Shown: piece after piece, positions 41,584 to 42,788 of the stretch
Layout of the letters: the number at the start of each line of letters is the position of its first letter
Position numbering within the stretch: position 1 is the stretch's first letter
Assembly: GCA_944323255.1 (NCBI GenBank)
Contig: CALURU010000019.1
Coordinates: 1 to 42,788, forward strand
Length of the DNA stretch: 42,788 bases
Direction: 5' to 3'
Origin: Candidatus Gastranaerophilales bacterium
Lineage (GTDB): Bacteria; Cyanobacteriota; Vampirovibrionia; Gastranaerophilales; Gastranaerophilaceae
Notes under the pieces: model-generated
Databases searched by the model: none
Told to the model about the DNA's origin: nothing
Seen by the model: only the letters and a program-made list of their open reading frames with translations
Position numbers and translations under genes: made by a program

Positions 41584-42339
41584 TTATTTTTCAAGAATCA
41601 TTTTTATGCTTACGGTAGAAAAATTCTTTTTATTATATTTCTTTAATTTTCTTAGGGTATCTTCATCCGGATACTGAGATTGATGCCAGTCTCTAAGCTC
41701 GAGAATTTTAAACTTACTTCTGTTTATAATATCAATATAGTCATCAAAAAACAGTCTGTTTATAAAATTACTATGCAAAATCTGACGGATAATTCTTTTA
41801 CAGACTTTTTCATTGTAGTGCTTAATCAGCTTGTCAAATAATTCGGGTTCTGAATAGATTAAATGCCCCCATTTTTCCAGTTTTAGATTATTAAAATCTA
41901 TTAATCCGTATTCTTCTGTATTAATCCAGGTATGATGCCCTTTGTATGATGAATAAATAGGTCCGGCTAATGCACTTAAACGACCGCTGGGCTTTAATAA
42001 ATCATACATTCTATCAAGAGATTCTTCCAAGTTTAAAATATGTTCAAAACAGTTGGTTGCATAAATAAAATCAAAATCACTTTCGTTATCAAAATCGGAA
42101 ATACTACATTTATATTGCCTGTATTTTTCAGTAATTATATCATCAGATCCAAGATAGGGATCTACACAGCTCCAAGATTTTACATTAAGTTTTGAGCAAA
42201 TTTGCTCCGGTGTTGTTCCGCCAACCTCCAAAACTTTTTTGTTATCAAACATTTGTCTTGTACAGCAGTCTATTATATGATTTTTTTCGCCAATACTTAC
42301 GCAGTCTAAATCTGTTTCTGAAATGTTATCTTTTTCCAT
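41584..42339 (-). CDS. SAM-dependent methyltransferase, class I, substrate unknown
   Basis: A 251-residue protein with the Rossmann-type methyltransferase core. Motif I is KKVLEVGGTTPEQI (35-48), an acidic residue follows in SCVDPYLGSDD, motif IV is DFIYATNCFEHILNLEE, and LLKPSGRLSALAGPIYSS follows. This is the Methyltransf_11 pattern, common in glycan- and lipid-modifying enzymes; HHTWINTEEY after the core is shared with methyltransferases found in glycosyltransferase clusters. A GAGAG ribosome site precedes the ATG. It stands alone, so the substrate cannot be inferred. Confidence 0.85.
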   Translation of the reverse strand: MEKDNISETDLDCVSIGEKNHIIDCCTRQMFDNKKVLEVGGTTPEQICSKLNVKSWSCVDPYLGSDDIITEKYRQYKCSISDFDNESDFDFIYATNCFEHILNLEESLDRMYDLLKPSGRLSALAGPIYSSYKGHHTWINTEEYGLIDFNNLKLEKWGHLIYSEPELFDKLIKHYNEKVCKRIIRQILHSNFINRLFFDDYIDIINRSKFKILELRDWHQSQYPDEDTLRKLKKYNKKNFSTVSIKMILEK

Positions 42340-42592
42340 AAACTCTCTTCTGTATAATTTAGTATTTTAGCTTTTATTAAACGAAAGCTCTACAAGAGCA
42401 TTATACACGGAATAATGTTTTAAAGTAAGTGGTTATCAATTAGCATGGTTCACTCTATAACTAAGTTTTTTGTTGGGTAGGTATCGATCTACAGACTACA
42501 GACTTTGTGTTGTGGTGGAAAACCGACTTACATTTCTTTTTTCGGATAAAGGGTGAAGAGTGAGGTGTTAAAGGTGATTTAAAAAATATGTG

Positions 42593-42614
42593 GGGCAGGC
42601 TTTACCTGACATTA
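42593..42614. repeat. Dispersed palindrome, partial
   Basis: GGGCAGGCTTTACCTGACATTAA, a diverged member with imperfect arms. The neighbouring DNA 42340-42700 has no gene. Confidence 0.6.
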
Positions 42615-42640
42615 ATCTTCGCCCAATAATAAAAATAAAA

Positions 42641-42666
42641 GTAGATTGGGCATTCAGCCCAACAAA
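42641..42666. repeat. Dispersed palindrome, TTGGGC/GCCCAA type
   Basis: GTAGATTGGGCATTCAGCCC followed by AACAAA. The stem is again complementary but different from its neighbour 40 bp away. Confidence 0.7.
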
Positions 42667-42733
42667 TTTTTAAGTCTTAATAAAGTTTTAAGTGTTGGAG
42701 TAGAATGAATAGTCCCCACTAAAACGTAATCGG

Positions 42734-42787
42734 TCAGTAGGACATTTCAAGGTATTTTCTGTATTCACAAGGTGTCATTTTGTTTAA
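42734..42787 (-). CDS. 3' end of an IS3-family-like transposase gene (cut by the window edge)
   Basis: The minus strand reads LNKMTPCEYRKYLEMSY then TGA. This matches the C-terminal LxxMSPxEYR tail shared by IS3/IS150-family OrfB transposases, where it follows the DDE domain. Only 17 residues are in the window. The sequence TGAATAGTCCCCACT at about 42706-42720 could be the element's terminal inverted repeat, with TG at the tip. Confidence 0.5.
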   Translation of the reverse strand, partial: LNKMTPCEYRKYLEMSY

Positions 42788-42788
42788 C

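Overview
The window reads as ordinary chromosome from a low-GC, double-membraned bacterium that uses the standard code (TGA serves as stop). Outer-membrane biology is explicit: a KdsD/KpsF arabinose-5-phosphate isomerase (Kdo/LPS), an EmrA/EmrB pump with a TolC-type outer-membrane factor, an ArnT-like lipid glycosyltransferase and a PBP1A. Ribosomal protein S12 resembles cyanobacterial S12 over much of its length. Together with ATP-type PEP carboxykinase, PilT and the absence of photosynthesis genes, this suggests a non-photosynthetic relative of Cyanobacteria (Gastranaerophilales/Melainabacteria, gut-type). That placement is inference.

Layout. 1-587: repeat-rich spacer. 588-7204: wecB, an unrecognised HExxH protein, a convergent GlcF/GlpC-like Fe-S protein, then kdsD-fieF-flavoprotein (a tight run) behind a 103-bp tandem repeat. 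7571-11862: GltA/GltD-type glutamate synthase flavoprotein, pilT, pckA. 11863-13078: no genes, two tandem copies of a ~370-bp hairpin-rich element. 13079-14596 (-): AAA ATPase preceded by a folded leader and an intrinsic terminator. 14954-18531: a cysteine-cluster protein divergent from PBP1A, followed by a degenerate PurH (AICAR transformylase) homologue. 18596-22616: small leaderless gene, response regulator, sensor kinase and convergent ArnT-like transferase; regulator and transferase promoters share a CTAACA-N5-CTAACA direct repeat. 22808-23661 (-): rpsL-rpsG. 23981-28897: DAACS carboxylate/amino-acid symporter, a rearranged copy of the hairpin element, and ileS. 29026-32335: AraC regulator divergent from FMN oxidoreductase, aldo/keto reductase and an exported flavodoxin (looks like an aldehyde/redox stress module). 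32505-38845: second cysteine-cluster protein, marR-emrA-emrB (-), a membrane protein, and the outer-membrane factor gene; marR and the outer-membrane factor carry an identical 24-bp imperfect palindrome in their promoters. 38891-42339: short UvrA2-type ATPase and a methyltransferase. The right edge holds the 3' end of an IS3-like transposase gene.

Intergenic DNA is crowded with short palindromes. One family (8 clear copies) keeps a conserved ACAATAAC-like flank while its stem changes on both arms together. I found no tRNA, rRNA or CRISPR array. The most interesting leads are the PurH-derived pseudoenzyme, the leader/terminator before the AAA ATPase, the CTAACA two-component regulon, the shared MarR-type operator, the two-start flavodoxin, the HVGT variant of the IleRS HIGH motif, and the covarying palindrome family.
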